Positions 35,826 through 43,862 are shown, counted from the first letter of the stretch. The stretch is 64,000 nucleotides of DNA from Aurantimicrobium sp. MWH-Uga1 (GCF_003325955.1 NZ_CP030929.1:186001-250000), one strand, 5' to 3'. A program made the numbers and translations. The notes: generated by a model not told the origin, from the sequence alone.

Positions 35826-37026
35826 GGCTGAACACAGGAGAAGCTATCCGCGGGCTTCTTTGTTACAAGCAACTGCGCGGTTGGCCGAATTAAGTGGTAT
35901 GAACATCGACGAAGCCTCAAAAGTAGCCAGTAATAATTTTGAGGGAATGCGGTTTCATCACACTCCAGAACAAATTGTTTCTGAAGAAGATTTGATGAGT
36001 CTTCGTCTAAAGACATTAGAGCTCGCTACAAAATTCGGATTTCCTACAACGCGGACAAGGCTTGACGGTCAAAGCGCAAATCAATTTGATATCGAGCTTG
36101 CTAGCTTGCTTTACAACGAAATGGAAATAATTCCTGCTGAAGCTGCAGACGATGAAGTCTGGTGGTTCATTACATTGTTCCTTCTTCCCGATGTAGCTTT
36201 GTGGAGATTCCCTCTTGCGAATGAAGTGTCAGCTGAAAGTCCAGCGACGTGGCATGTTCGTTTTATGGACCGACGAAGGGGTTTCTTTAGACAGGCCTGG
36301 TGGAGGTATTTCTTGCTTGGTAAGGAGGTTTGTGAAGTCTTCAATGAGGATGAATTCTTGAATCTTGTAGACAGAGTGGCACTGTCTGGTTATAAGCCGC
36401 TTGCAGAAGCATTAAGTTTCGAATTTATTTGCCGCCTCAAAACCTCAAATTATGTCAGCGGTGAGAGAAGAAGCGTTTTCCGTCAATCAATGATTCTGGC
36501 TCGAAGAGCACTTGGCCATGAAGCTGTGTATGCGATGGATACAGAACGAATGTCAATATTTGCATCAACTATTTTTGACAAATCTGAGAAATTGGTTCGT
36601 CAGGCGGCAATTGGTGATGAATCTATTGATGAGGCATTTCTAGAATCAGAGTTTAGTGAGGGAAGTTTAAACAAATTCTTAACCGAGCTGGGAACTATTG
36701 CACAAGTTCTTATGCCTTATATAACACGACCTAATCTCTCTGATCAATTTATATTTGAACTCCGAGAAATGCTGCCTGTATATGCAAGGTTGCACCCTGG
36801 AAATGAGCAGGTTGCAAAAATAAGCCAAGATTTAGAGCACTTACTGGCAGGAATTCAAGGCCTAAATCGCGAGGATCAATTGATTGTTTATGCCGCAACG
36901 GCATATTTCTTACTAGCAGAAGATGCAATACCTGATGCTTCAAAAGGCGGTTTTGATGATGATGAAAAGGTTCTTGATTTGGCCTTCAAATGCTTACAAC
37001 GATCACGGCCATCCAGCGTAAAATAA
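35818..37026 (+). CDS. DUF6339-like protein, last gene of the restriction operon
   Basis: 402 residues, overlapping the previous gene by 8 nt. The central part reads DDEVWWFITLFLLPDVALWRFPLA and RRGFFRQAWWRYFLLGK, aromatic-rich helices that recall DUF6339 proteins of defence loci. The first 40 residues are a helical segment, and the C-terminal half is an all-helical bundle. No catalytic motif is seen. Role unknown; co-translation points to a function in the same system. The DUF assignment is from memory of the pattern. Confidence 0.75.
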   Translation: MTEAEHRRSYPRASLLQATARLAELSGMNIDEASKVASNNFEGMRFHHTPEQIVSEEDLMSLRLKTLELATKFGFPTTRTRLDGQSANQFDIELASLLYNEMEIIPAEAADDEVWWFITLFLLPDVALWRFPLANEVSAESPATWHVRFMDRRRGFFRQAWWRYFLLGKEVCEVFNEDEFLNLVDRVALSGYKPLAEALSFEFICRLKTSNYVSGERRSVFRQSMILARRALGHEAVYAMDTERMSIFASTIFDKSEKLVRQAAIGDESIDEAFLESEFSEGSLNKFLTELGTIAQVLMPYITRPNLSDQFIFELREMLPVYARLHPGNEQVAKISQDLEHLLAGIQGLNREDQLIVYAATAYFLLAEDAIPDASKGGFDDDEKVLDLAFKCLQRSRPSSVK

Positions 37027-37031
37027 TTTTT

Positions 37032-37505
37032 TTATGCCGCAAGCTCAAAATCTCTAGAAGAAAACAAACCTACCTCCGAGCAAGCAGACTGAAGTATGGC
37101 GCTTGCGAACACTGCACGAGCAAAGATCTTTACCTTAACTCCTAATTTCTGGAGCGCTTCTGCTACATCGGCAAATATGTGGTCCCCTGATGCGATGACA
37201 ACTTTGTCGTAACGCTTTTCAACGTTCTCTTCGTAGGCAATCTCAAGAAGTGCACGGTCTGCACCGTCGTGTCCAGGGAGCCAGACGGTGCGGGCTCCTG
37301 GCCAGCCGAATGCTGCCTCGAGTAGGTTCTGGGAGTAACTTACAGCAATAACAATGTGGGCATTCGTTGGGACATTGTTTGCTTCTAAATAAAAGGTGCG
37401 AAAGCGAGCGATATCTGCAGCTTTGACTTGGCCTGTGCCGAGTTCGTTCTCAATGTCGATGAGGTGTAGTTCGCGGTTAACGGTGTTTATGTGATGAATT
37501 TTCAT
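37032..37505 (-). CDS. NYN/PIN-like domain protein (putative RNase)
   Basis: 157 residues, with a GGAGGGG ribosome site. The fold features are LIDIENELG at residues 16-24 (first Asp), then GHDGADRALLEIA with the second Asp, and KVVIASGDHIFADVAEAL with the third, the acidic cluster of NYN-type nucleases. It is convergent with the restriction operon (5-nt gap) and may be an independent RNA-cleaving defence or regulatory protein. Confidence 0.75.
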   Translation of the reverse strand: MKIHHINTVNRELHLIDIENELGTGQVKAADIARFRTFYLEANNVPTNAHIVIAVSYSQNLLEAAFGWPGARTVWLPGHDGADRALLEIAYEENVEKRYDKVVIASGDHIFADVAEALQKLGVKVKIFARAVFASAILQSACSEVGLFSSRDFELAA

Positions 37506-37631
37506 GTGGATTCCCCTCCGATTGTTGTTGTGACATCAACTTACGGATACCCACTGACATTCTCGTGTCCAGTTAAGAAACTATTCCCATGTGTTTAAAC
37601 CAGCAATCCATGTAGCAGGTTTGATCCTCAA

Positions 37632-38078
37632 TCATTTTCTCGGGGAAAGTATTTTTCTAACAAAAAATTTACACTTCACCATTCTGCGTGAAGAAAACCA
37701 AGCGGCTTCAGTAACGGCATGCCGAACCAAATTTAAGTTCTGGGGAACTGCCAACAGAGGTATTTCATAAAACCACTTTTCCGGCTCAAAATCGAGGTGA
37801 GTTTGAGTTACCCAAACTCCTTTTGGAACTCCAACGGACAAGTAGTGATCTTTGGGTAGCATCACCGGATTCGCATTTACTTCGATTAGTACGTCAAAGC
37901 CTTGTGGAATTCGTCTGAGGTATTGCTTTGGATGGAAAGCAAGTTCAATAACTTCATTTTGAGGAATTTGCTCAAGGCCCCACTCATCCCCAAACGCTTC
38001 TTTGAGGAGAGTGCGCGGAACATTCAACTGTGAGGAGAGTCTAACGAATGATTTACGCCACACTTGTTCTCCAATCAC
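37632..38078 (-). CDS. Hypothetical protein
   Basis: 148 residues from a GTG start with AAGG upstream. Basic, especially at the C-terminus (SRRMVKCKFFVRKILSPRK). It contains a run of beta strands in the middle (GFDVLIEVNANPVMLPKDHYLSVG and VWVTQTHL). I do not recognise a family. It lies 44 nt downstream of another unknown minus-strand gene, and the two may be an operon. Confidence 0.55.
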   Translation of the reverse strand: MIGEQVWRKSFVRLSSQLNVPRTLLKEAFGDEWGLEQIPQNEVIELAFHPKQYLRRIPQGFDVLIEVNANPVMLPKDHYLSVGVPKGVWVTQTHLDFEPEKWFYEIPLLAVPQNLNLVRHAVTEAAWFSSRRMVKCKFFVRKILSPRK

Positions 38079-38122
38079 CAGAATGACCTTCGGTTATCTC
38101 AATTAGAGAAGTTAGAAGCTGA

Positions 38123-38533
38123 TTAGCAGTAGTCACAAACTCCTGTTTGAGATAGAAGCATTCCGCATTCAGAACATGGATTTTGCTCAGTTGTTTGCGT
38201 AGTTTTTGTAGCGCCTGAATCGCGAATCTTGTTTTCGGGATGATGCACAACCCAAGTCCCCTTTATTCGCGTACTTTCCGAGCGTTCAACGTCTCCAAAA
38301 ATGTCCGTTACCTCGGTTTCTGATTGAAAACCGTTTGTGTATCCGTAATGAATCTCTAGGGGAGCAAAGCTGTCTTCTCTAAAGTATTTGATGTAGGTAT
38401 CTAGGACAGTGCATCCCAAGGCTGGTATTTCCTTTGATAATGGTTCAAGAAATTGCTGGTTTGTGAGAGGTATCTTTTTCAGCTGGAGCGCTTCAATAAA
38501 GGGAATCAATTTCTGGTTTTCATCACCAATCAT
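38123..38533 (-). CDS. Hypothetical protein with C-terminal zinc ribbon
   Basis: 136 residues. The first 110 are of unknown fold. The last 17 hold CSECGMLLSQTGVCDYC, two CxxC pairs separated by 9 residues, a compact zinc-ribbon. A Thr/Gln linker joins it to the rest. The ribosome site is weak. Probably nucleic-acid or protein binding. Low G+C like its neighbours. Confidence 0.55.
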   Translation of the reverse strand: MIGDENQKLIPFIEALQLKKIPLTNQQFLEPLSKEIPALGCTVLDTYIKYFREDSFAPLEIHYGYTNGFQSETEVTDIFGDVERSESTRIKGTWVVHHPENKIRDSGATKTTQTTEQNPCSECGMLLSQTGVCDYC

Positions 38534-38588
38534 TTGATAATCCTATGGTTTCCCTCTAATGAAGCTTGTTCAAGGTCTAAGAATTTTA

Positions 38589-39326
38589 TTAATTGGTGAC
38601 CCAGTGAGGAGCAAGAATCTCTTCTGTCAGAGCTAGTGACTCTTCTCCAGACCTGAATCTCACCAACCAGTTCGTCCACTGCTGGGCATTCAGCCGGACG
38701 TACTCTTTGTTGAGGTTGCCCCAGGTGGTGGTGATCATGCTGTTTCGCTGGCCACGCTTGTGGAACTTCCTCACCTGCGTGTTGAGCTCAATGAACTCTT
38801 CTGGGGTGAATCCTGCAGCTCTGAACTCAAGTGCAAGATCAATCCAACCCTTGCTATTGGTTATACCTGTTCGCTTAGCGTGCCTGTCATGCAGACCCAT
38901 GACGGTTGCACCTAAGAACATGGGCGGGAACTGCAGCGTTGCTGCAGTCCAAGCTCTGCGTTCTGCTTCACCATAGTCACCCCAGGGGTCTTCTTCAGGT
39001 GTGGTGTTCTCTGGGGTGTTGCTGGCGAGGGTGCCTTTCTGGAGCAGCCATTCATAGGCAGTGACGCCAAGGTCGTCCCAGTATCGGGCAACAGCAACCC
39101 ACTGCCTATTCATGACGATGCCATCTCTTTCAAGGAGCTGAGTGTTCTGGAGCTTGCCCATGACACTCAGTTCAGTGGGCGGGTTATCCAGCAGAGCGTT
39201 ACTCCACTGAATGCGCTCACGAGGGGGGATGGGGCCCCAGAGTTCTTCTCGCAACAGGCGAAGCTCTCGGCTGATGGGTTCTTTCTCGTGCCAGGTGGTG
39301 CTGGGGATCTTTTCTGGTGCAGACAT
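38589..39326 (-). CDS. Hypothetical protein, Trp-rich, possibly DNA-associated
   Basis: 245 residues from the ATG at 39326, which has a strong AAGGAGG site; the frame is open to 39371. Helical and rich in Trp and Glu (WVAVARYWDDLGVTAYEWLL, KGWIDLALEFRAAGFTPEEFIEL, NAQQWTNWLVRFRSGEE). No signal peptide, membrane helix or known motif. G+C is nearer the core genome than that of the adjacent genes. The upstream region holds a perfect hairpin. Function unknown. Confidence 0.65.
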   Translation of the reverse strand: MSAPEKIPSTTWHEKEPISRELRLLREELWGPIPPRERIQWSNALLDNPPTELSVMGKLQNTQLLERDGIVMNRQWVAVARYWDDLGVTAYEWLLQKGTLASNTPENTTPEEDPWGDYGEAERRAWTAATLQFPPMFLGATVMGLHDRHAKRTGITNSKGWIDLALEFRAAGFTPEEFIELNTQVRKFHKRGQRNSMITTTWGNLNKEYVRLNAQQWTNWLVRFRSGEESLALTEEILAPHWVTN

Positions 39327-39377
39327 AGTCGCCTCCTTGGTGTTGTGGAGGCAGCGGTGACTGCACTCCATTGACTT

Positions 39378-39401
39378 ATATGAGCGCGGATGCGCTCATA
39401 T
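39378..39401. promoter_or_regulatory. Perfect inverted repeat upstream of the 38589-39326 gene
   Basis: ATATGAGCGC, GGAT, GCGCTCATAT: a 10-bp perfect stem with a 4-nt loop, 52 nt before the minus-strand ATG. Operator or small RNA hairpin. The 294-nt gap around it (39327-39620) holds no other gene that I can see. Confidence 0.45.
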
Positions 39402-39607
39402 CTGTTCTTCCCCTAGGGCACCCCACTCAATGGTTGGGGGTTGCCGGATAGCTAGCTAGGTACTTGGCGCTATCGCTCTGGAACGTTGGTGTTGAGTATG
39501 ACACAGGGTTCGGACATTTGTCATTTGGGGCAGATTTTTCTTGAAAAGAAGTAGCAAATATCGAGATTTTGTACTTTTGCCCCACGTGAGCAGGAGGGGA
39601 AAACACC

Positions 39608-39613
39608 TAAACT
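39608..39613 (+). promoter_or_regulatory. Leaderless-type -10 hexamer TAAACT
   Basis: TAAACT lies 7 nt before the ATG at 39621. A GGAGGGG motif is 20 nt or more upstream, too far to serve as a ribosome site. Confidence 0.45.
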
Positions 39614-39620
39614 TTTTGGT

Positions 39621-40664
39621 ATGTGGCTTCGTGGACTTAAACAATTAAGCGCTGTGGGGGCAGCACTATTCTCAACTGTTTTTCTCGTGATTCTGGGCAC
39701 TGGCGTTCCAGCCGTGGCGGCGCCGGCGAACCAGATGCAGCTCGAGTTTCGGACCAACATGATGTTCGAAAACATCAATATTTATCTCAGTGGTGAACTC
39801 ACGAACGTTGTTATCAACTGGGGAGATTTAGATTCTGATCCAAACACCCCCAACGTTACGCAGACCGTGCCCAACCAAGGACCAGGCTCCGGAGAGGTGA
39901 CACTCACTCAAGCACCTGACTTTGACGGTGTTTATGTTGTTTCCATCACAGCAACAAAGTTGGAACGTTTTGGTAAATGCCTTAGTGGTTCCGATACAAA
40001 CCTGACCAAAGTATTGAGCTGGGGAGACTTCGGCATGACGAGCTTGCGCTGTGGTTTTGACCACCGCAGTGAACTCAGACAAGTTCCGGCTACTCTTCCA
40101 GCCACGGTGACTGATCTCAGTAATGCATTTTCTTATGCAAATGCTTTCAACCAAGACATCAGCGGATGGAACACCAGCAACGTCACCAACATGTCAAAGA
40201 TGTTTGAGTCTGCAGTGAGCTTCAATCAATCACTTGCTAACTGGAATATTTCAAACGTTACGAATATGACCGACATCTTCAAAAAGGTGGTGTCCTATTC
40301 AATGTCGAATGAAAACTACTCCAGCACACTCGTGGGCTGGGCTGCGCAGACCGTGCAACCTAACCTCAACCTTGGTCCAGTAACAATGCAAGCTGTGACG
40401 TGTGACGCAGTGAATGCCCGAGCCACATTATTAGCAAGTCCGAACAACTGGACTATTTCAGATGTTGCGCCCACTATTTCGTGTCCGACAAATAACAATC
40501 AGAACAACAACCAAAACAACTCAAGTTCTTCAAGCGTTGCGGCAAATGAACTTGCTCAAACAGGTTCTTCGGTAAACGGATACTCCGAGTTCGCATGGCT
40601 CCTGGTTATCGTGGGCACACTCGTCCTGGTATCACCAAGGGTGCTCAAGAAATTCAATCAGTAG
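39621..40664 (+). CDS. BspA/DUF285-type surface protein with LAQTG sortase signal
   Basis: 347 residues. Signal peptide (1-33, cut near AVAAPA), a beta-rich domain, then BspA-type repeats of about 25 residues: FNQDISGWNTSNVTNMSKMF, FNQSLANWNISNVTNMTDIF. A low-complexity Asn/Ser linker leads to the sorting signal LAQTG, a hydrophobic helix and the basic tail KKFNQ. LAxTG is the motif of class E sortases of actinobacteria, so the protein is probably wall anchored with the repeats exposed. BspA-like repeats often mediate attachment. No sortase gene is in the window. Confidence 0.85.
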   Translation: MWLRGLKQLSAVGAALFSTVFLVILGTGVPAVAAPANQMQLEFRTNMMFENINIYLSGELTNVVINWGDLDSDPNTPNVTQTVPNQGPGSGEVTLTQAPDFDGVYVVSITATKLERFGKCLSGSDTNLTKVLSWGDFGMTSLRCGFDHRSELRQVPATLPATVTDLSNAFSYANAFNQDISGWNTSNVTNMSKMFESAVSFNQSLANWNISNVTNMTDIFKKVVSYSMSNENYSSTLVGWAAQTVQPNLNLGPVTMQAVTCDAVNARATLLASPNNWTISDVAPTISCPTNNNQNNNQNNSSSSSVAANELAQTGSSVNGYSEFAWLLVIVGTLVLVSPRVLKKFNQ

Positions 40665-40671
40665 AGGTGCT

Positions 40672-41334
40672 TCAACACCCCGGCACCTGATCCCGGTCAG
40701 CAATAGCTCTCTGCAGTGCTTCACGTGCTCGGGTGAGCTCTGACTGGTTGTCAGCTATGCGTTGGCGTTCGAACGCTATCTCTTCATTCGAGTCCACGCG
40801 CCATACATAGGGAGTTCCATCGGGATTCCATTGGAATACTTCAATGGGTCTATAGGGAGCAGCTAAGAGTTCTTCTAAGTGAGCAGTGTTACTGGCTATC
40901 CAGCCTTCTACGGTGCTCACATAGCTTTGTGCTTGATCAACAGCAACTTGCTTAGTGGTACGAATGTTGCTGTAGTAGGTCTGTTCTGCCGGGGTATAGG
41001 GGCAGGGTTCAGCTGTGGTTATGAATCCCGTGCTGGGGTTAGTTCCTGCTTGGGCATCTGGTGTGCTGCTTGAGGTCCCTGGTGTTGTTTCTGAATCAGA
41101 ACTGCCGTTGGCAGTGCTGGATTGTGGATCCAGCACTGTGGTCAGGTCCTGGGTCTCGCTCGTGGCTTCGTTGTTACTTGAGGTGCTGGTTGTGGTGGTG
41201 GGGCCATCGGTGTTGTTCAGAGCAATAGCTCCGCTGACCCCACCACCGGCCAGCACGATTGCTGCGATGAACAGTCCATATACCTCGGCGCGCGATGCGC
41301 GCCCTCCTGTGAACTTCTTGGTGTGTGTTTTCAT
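40672..41334 (-). CDS. Membrane-anchored protein with Ser/Thr-rich stalk and coiled coil
   Basis: 220 residues from the ATG at 41334 with GGAGGGAAAC upstream; the frame is open to 41382. A basic N-terminus (KTHTKKFTGGRASRAE), one membrane helix at about 19-40, a 70-residue Ser/Thr/Asn/Asp stalk (41-110), then an extracellular helical domain with ERQRIADNQSELTRAREALQRAIADRD at the end, a short coiled coil, and two Cys. Function unknown. It is convergent with the LAQTG protein and precedes the toxin-cassette array. Confidence 0.7.
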   Translation of the reverse strand: MKTHTKKFTGGRASRAEVYGLFIAAIVLAGGGVSGAIALNNTDGPTTTTSTSSNNEATSETQDLTTVLDPQSSTANGSSDSETTPGTSSSTPDAQAGTNPSTGFITTAEPCPYTPAEQTYYSNIRTTKQVAVDQAQSYVSTVEGWIASNTAHLEELLAAPYRPIEVFQWNPDGTPYVWRVDSNEEIAFERQRIADNQSELTRAREALQRAIADRDQVPGC

Positions 41335-41437
41335 GTTTCCCTCCTGGTTTGACTGTAGGAGGGGGTACGGACATTCCACCACAAGGAGATGCCGAGCACC
41401 TTATCCACATCGTGGGATTTAGGTCATTTCCTTACGC

Positions 41438-41526
41438 CACTGTCTTCCTACAGTGGCGCGCATGGTATTCGAATCCTTTGCGCATGTTCCTGTTACGGAG
41501 GAACTCCTTCGGCACGTGTGGGAAGG
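41438..41526 (+). repeat. Conserved leader of EndoU cassette 1
   Basis: The start of toxin copy 1 with its upstream bases. From 41449 to 41526 it is nearly identical to 42749-42825 and 43982-44068, including TACAGT, GGCGCGC and ATG. After the leader the copies diverge sharply. The palindrome CACTGT-CTTCCT-ACAGTG covers 41438-41455. Confidence 0.85.
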
Positions 41527-41848
41527 TGAGCCGAATGGCCGCCAAGGCGGCCATCGCTCTGGTTTGGGACGTGAAGGGAAAACCGAATTTCCGGAGGATT
41601 GGACTCCTGAAGTTGTTCGACTGGGTATCGAGTTGACTTTGGCTCAGCCGCAGTGGCTGAAGAGAGCAGAACACAAGATCACAATAGTTTGACAGGTTGC
41701 ACAGGTAATGATTGCTGTTGAGCTCAAATCCCAAGCAAAAGAACTTTACTTATTCACTGCTTATCCCATGAATGGCGTGGGTGTGTATAGAAATCAGAGA
41801 GGTATCAGAGTGTTGGTACCCCTCGAGTTACCGAAATGGGAGGCATAG
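41462..41848 (+). pseudogene. EndoU-like toxin domain, copy 1, interrupted by in-frame TGA
   Basis: From the ATG at 41462 to the TAG at 41848 the frame is 387 nt, the same length as intact copy 4, but TGA occurs at codon 77 (41690-41692). Before the stop are the EndoU landmarks His 18 in RHVWEGE, GGHRSGLGR and KTEFPEDW. After it the same frame continues QVAQVMIAVELK, LFTAYPMNGVGVYRN and PLELPKWEA. Only a point change separates it from an open gene, so decay is recent. TACAGT lies 7 nt before the ATG. Its immunity gene starts 1 nt after its TAG. Confidence 0.82.
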
Positions 41849-41849
41849 G

Positions 41850-42134
41850 ATGTTGTTCATGGATGAAAGCACACTGTTAGCACATGCCCTGAGGGACTTC
41901 CTCCGGCCGCAGTTGAGCAATGATGACATCCTGATGATGGATCTACCACTTCACGCAGGTGAATGGGTGTGCGCAATAGATTCTGGTCTCTGTCTTGCCA
42001 GCGAACACAAGATTGCTCTTCCGCCCATTTTCGGTGAGAAGATTCTTGGCATCGAGGGCTTGAGTGAAGCTGACATTGAGATGTTCACACTGGACTTAAG
42101 CACTATTCCTCGTTGGTATGAGCTCGCTTCTTAA
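41850..42134 (+). CDS. MafI-like immunity protein, copy 1
   Basis: 94 residues from the ATG at 41850, with GGGAGG upstream and a 1-nt gap from the toxin frame. It is an all-helical small acidic protein: LLAHALRDFLRPQLS, HAGEWVCAIDSGLCLA, LPPIFGEKILGIEGLSEADIEMF and PRWYELAS. The helix-GE-AI-helix pattern resembles MafI immunity proteins, which neutralise EndoU-type MafB toxins in Neisseria. It is intact although its toxin is interrupted. Confidence 0.75.
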   Translation: MLFMDESTLLAHALRDFLRPQLSNDDILMMDLPLHAGEWVCAIDSGLCLASEHKIALPPIFGEKILGIEGLSEADIEMFTLDLSTIPRWYELAS

Positions 42135-42164
42135 ACTCGCTTTTTTCCTAACACCCCGGTCGGG

Positions 42165-42311
42165 TCAGTAGTCATGACAGTGCGGTTGGTTCGTTCTCGA
42201 AAGAAAATGAAAATTCTGAATGCCTTTCCACTTTCGGGTGAGGGTGTTTATCAAAATCGTGATGGGTTGAGGGTTTCCCGCCCCCTCGATTTATCAGTAT
42301 TGGAGGCATAA
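42165..42311 (+). pseudogene. EndoU-like toxin, copy 2, 3'-end remnant only
   Basis: Only about the last 45 codons remain (VVMTVRLVRSRKKMKILNAFPLSGEGVYQNRDG...RPLDLSVLEA-stop pattern). They align with the C-terminal third of copies 1, 3, 4 and 5, including the AFPxxGEGVYxN segment. The catalytic His-His-Lys part is absent, probably lost in a deletion between repeats. The frame reaches back to the stop of immunity gene 1. Its immunity gene follows after 1 nt. Confidence 0.75.
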
Positions 42312-42312
42312 A

Positions 42313-42597
42313 ATGAGCACTATGTTCGAGGAAACCTTTATTGCTCATGCACTTCGGGATTACTTGCGCCCTATTGCAGGTGAATCAGAAGTGAAGTGGA
42401 TGGATCTGAGCCTCAGCGCTGGAGAGCCGGTCGATGCAATCTGTATGGGGCTCGGCATTGCCGAACATTTTTCTGTTTCTTTGCCTCCGCTGTTTGTAGA
42501 GAAGATTGAGGCCATTGAAGGCCTTCGAGAAATTGAAAGCCAATTCATTCAAGAAAAATTAGCTAACCTGCCTACCTGGTGGGAGTTAGCTTCTTAG
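42313..42597 (+). CDS. MafI-like immunity protein, copy 2
   Basis: 94 residues, same length and layout as copy 1: FIAHALRDYLRPIAG, SAGEPVDAICMGLGIAEHFSVSLPPLF, EKIEAIEGL, LPTWWELAS. It has a GGAGG site 8 nt upstream, inside the toxin remnant, and a 1-nt gap. It is intact although no toxin remains beside it. Confidence 0.74.
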   Translation: MSTMFEETFIAHALRDYLRPIAGESEVKWMDLSLSAGEPVDAICMGLGIAEHFSVSLPPLFVEKIEAIEGLREIESQFIQEKLANLPTWWELAS

Positions 42598-42737
42598 TTT
42601 GAGGTTGAAATGTGGGCGGAGCGGAGGCTTCGCTCACACTTCTTTAACCGCTGTGTCACATTAAGCAACCATCCTCACCACAGCCCTCCCCAACCGAGGT
42701 TTGTCTACAGCCAAGCTCGTGAGGCGCCGAGAGTGAG

Positions 42738-42825
42738 CATTGTCTTTCTACAGTGGCGCGCATGGTTTTGAATCCTTTGCGCATGTTCCTGTTACGGAGG
42801 AACTCCTTCGGCACGTGTGGGAGGG
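42738..42825 (+). repeat. Conserved leader of EndoU cassette 3
   Basis: Matches 41438-41526 closely, including TACAGT, GGCGCGC, ATG. One base is deleted early in the coding part relative to copies 1 and 4. Confidence 0.85.
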
Positions 42826-43148
42826 GGAAGCTGATCCCACCAAAGGTGGGCATCGTTTTGGGTTAGGGCGAGAAGGAAAAAACTGAGTTTACTCAGGATT
42901 GGGATCTTGCCGTGGTGGAACAAGCCATACACGCACTATTGGAACATCCGCAGAGCATCCGCGTTAGAGGAAGCGAGCTCAGTTGCCTCAGAGTAGTGAG
43001 AGAAGTAATGGTCAAAGTTATTCTCAGATCAAACGCCCAAGGCCTATTTATTCACTCCGTTTATCCAGTTTGTGGTGAAGGTGTTGTCACAAACTGCTAC
43101 GGCAAAGCTGTTTCGGTGCCTCTCGATTTATCAAAATTGGAGTTTTAG
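42762..43148 (+). pseudogene. EndoU-like toxin, copy 3, with two compensating frameshifts
   Basis: Measured from the ATG at 42762 to the TAG at 43148 the locus is again 387 nt. A 1-nt deletion at about 42766 (GTTTTG against GTCTTTG in copy 4) and a 1-nt insertion in a run of A at 42877-42882 put codons 3-39 out of frame. In the shifted stretch the EndoU words RHVWEGE and GGHRFGLGRE are still legible, and the C-terminal half (TEFTQDWD, VMVKVILRS, HSVYPVCGEGV, VPLDLSKLEF) is in the original frame. The toxin is therefore inactive. Confidence 0.8.
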
Positions 43149-43149
43149 A

Positions 43150-43434
43150 ATGTTGATTATGGACAACAGCGAATTCGTTGCACGGGCGTTGCGGGATTAT
43201 TTGCGACCTCTCGTAACTGAGAACGAAGTCCAGCACTTGGACACTTCAATTCAATGTGGTGAAGCTGATGCTGCAATTTTCAGTGGAATTAGCATTGCTC
43301 GCCACTTTGGTATTGCGCTTCCTCCCATTTTTCGCGAGAAAATCATTGAATTAGGAGTCCTCCCCATGGGCATGGATGAGGCAATTCTTCAAGAGTTTGA
43401 TGCTCTTCCTGCTTATTGGCAGGCCGCTTCCTAA
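43150..43434 (+). CDS. MafI-like immunity protein, copy 3
   Basis: 94 residues, 1 nt after the toxin stop: FVARALRDYLRPLVT, QCGEADAAIFSGISIARHFGIALPPIF, EKIIELGVL, LPAYWQAAS. Intact. Its end overlaps the end of the convergent membrane gene at 43431 by 4 nt. Confidence 0.74.
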   Translation: MLIMDNSEFVARALRDYLRPLVTENEVQHLDTSIQCGEADAAIFSGISIARHFGIALPPIFREKIIELGVLPMGMDEAILQEFDALPAYWQAAS

Positions 43435-43706
43435 TCCCGCTCTTCGTGGTTCCACTCGGCATCAGGATCAAACCCTGAACCGTATTGGGTCTCTGGGTAT
43501 CCGGTCATTGGTGAGTAGCCGCGGGGTCCGTTGTAGTAGTCCCCGTTGTTCATTCCATCAATGTCGTCTGATGCCGGTGGTGTGTATCTGGTTGGGGTTT
43601 GTGTGGGGGAGCTCAAGAGCTTCCCAATGCCTCGGATAAAGGCAATAAAGCCCCACCCAATAAGTCCCAGCCCCACAAGGAGTAGTACTCCTGCAATTGT
43701 TTCCAT
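43431..43706 (-). CDS. Small membrane protein between cassettes 3 and 4
   Basis: 91 residues from the ATG at 43706, with GGGAGG upstream. One or two hydrophobic segments at 3-28 (METIAGVLLLVGLGLIGWGFIAFI), then a basic turn (RGIGKLLSS) and a 60-residue Pro/Gly/Tyr/Asp-rich cytoplasmic or exposed tail ending EWNHEERD. It is not related to the toxin or immunity proteins. Function unknown. A 12-bp inverted repeat lies upstream. Confidence 0.6.
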   Translation of the reverse strand: METIAGVLLLVGLGLIGWGFIAFIRGIGKLLSSPTQTPTRYTPPASDDIDGMNNGDYYNGPRGYSPMTGYPETQYGSGFDPDAEWNHEERD

Positions 43707-43739
43707 GTGTTCCTCCCTCAATGAGTAGCACTGTAGGAC

Positions 43740-43790
43740 CAGCCACGGACAGTGTTGTGTTTCTACGTGGATTGGCAATGTCCGTGGCTG
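43740..43790. repeat. 12-bp inverted repeat upstream of the small membrane gene
   Basis: CAGCCACGGACA (43740-43751) and its exact complement TGTCCGTGGCTG (43779-43790) with a 27-nt spacer. It could be a regulator site pair or a long hairpin. Confidence 0.5.
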
Positions 43791-43862
43791 CTGTGATGCT
43801 CACTTTTGTGACGGGGAATCGGCACGGGGGGCTCTGCTGAAACTGCCGGGGGAACCGTCACC

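Noticed and set aside
41690..41692. Read-through or selenocysteine at the TGA in toxin copy 1
   Set aside because: No SECIS-like hairpin was apparent next to it, the residue is not conserved as Cys in copy 4, and the neighbouring toxin copies show independent damage. Simple nonsense decay is the plainer reading.
42912..43148. Separate small gene in the second half of toxin copy 3
   Set aside because: The translated product is the C-terminal half of an EndoU copy that lines up with copies 1 and 4. It is part of a frameshifted pseudogene.
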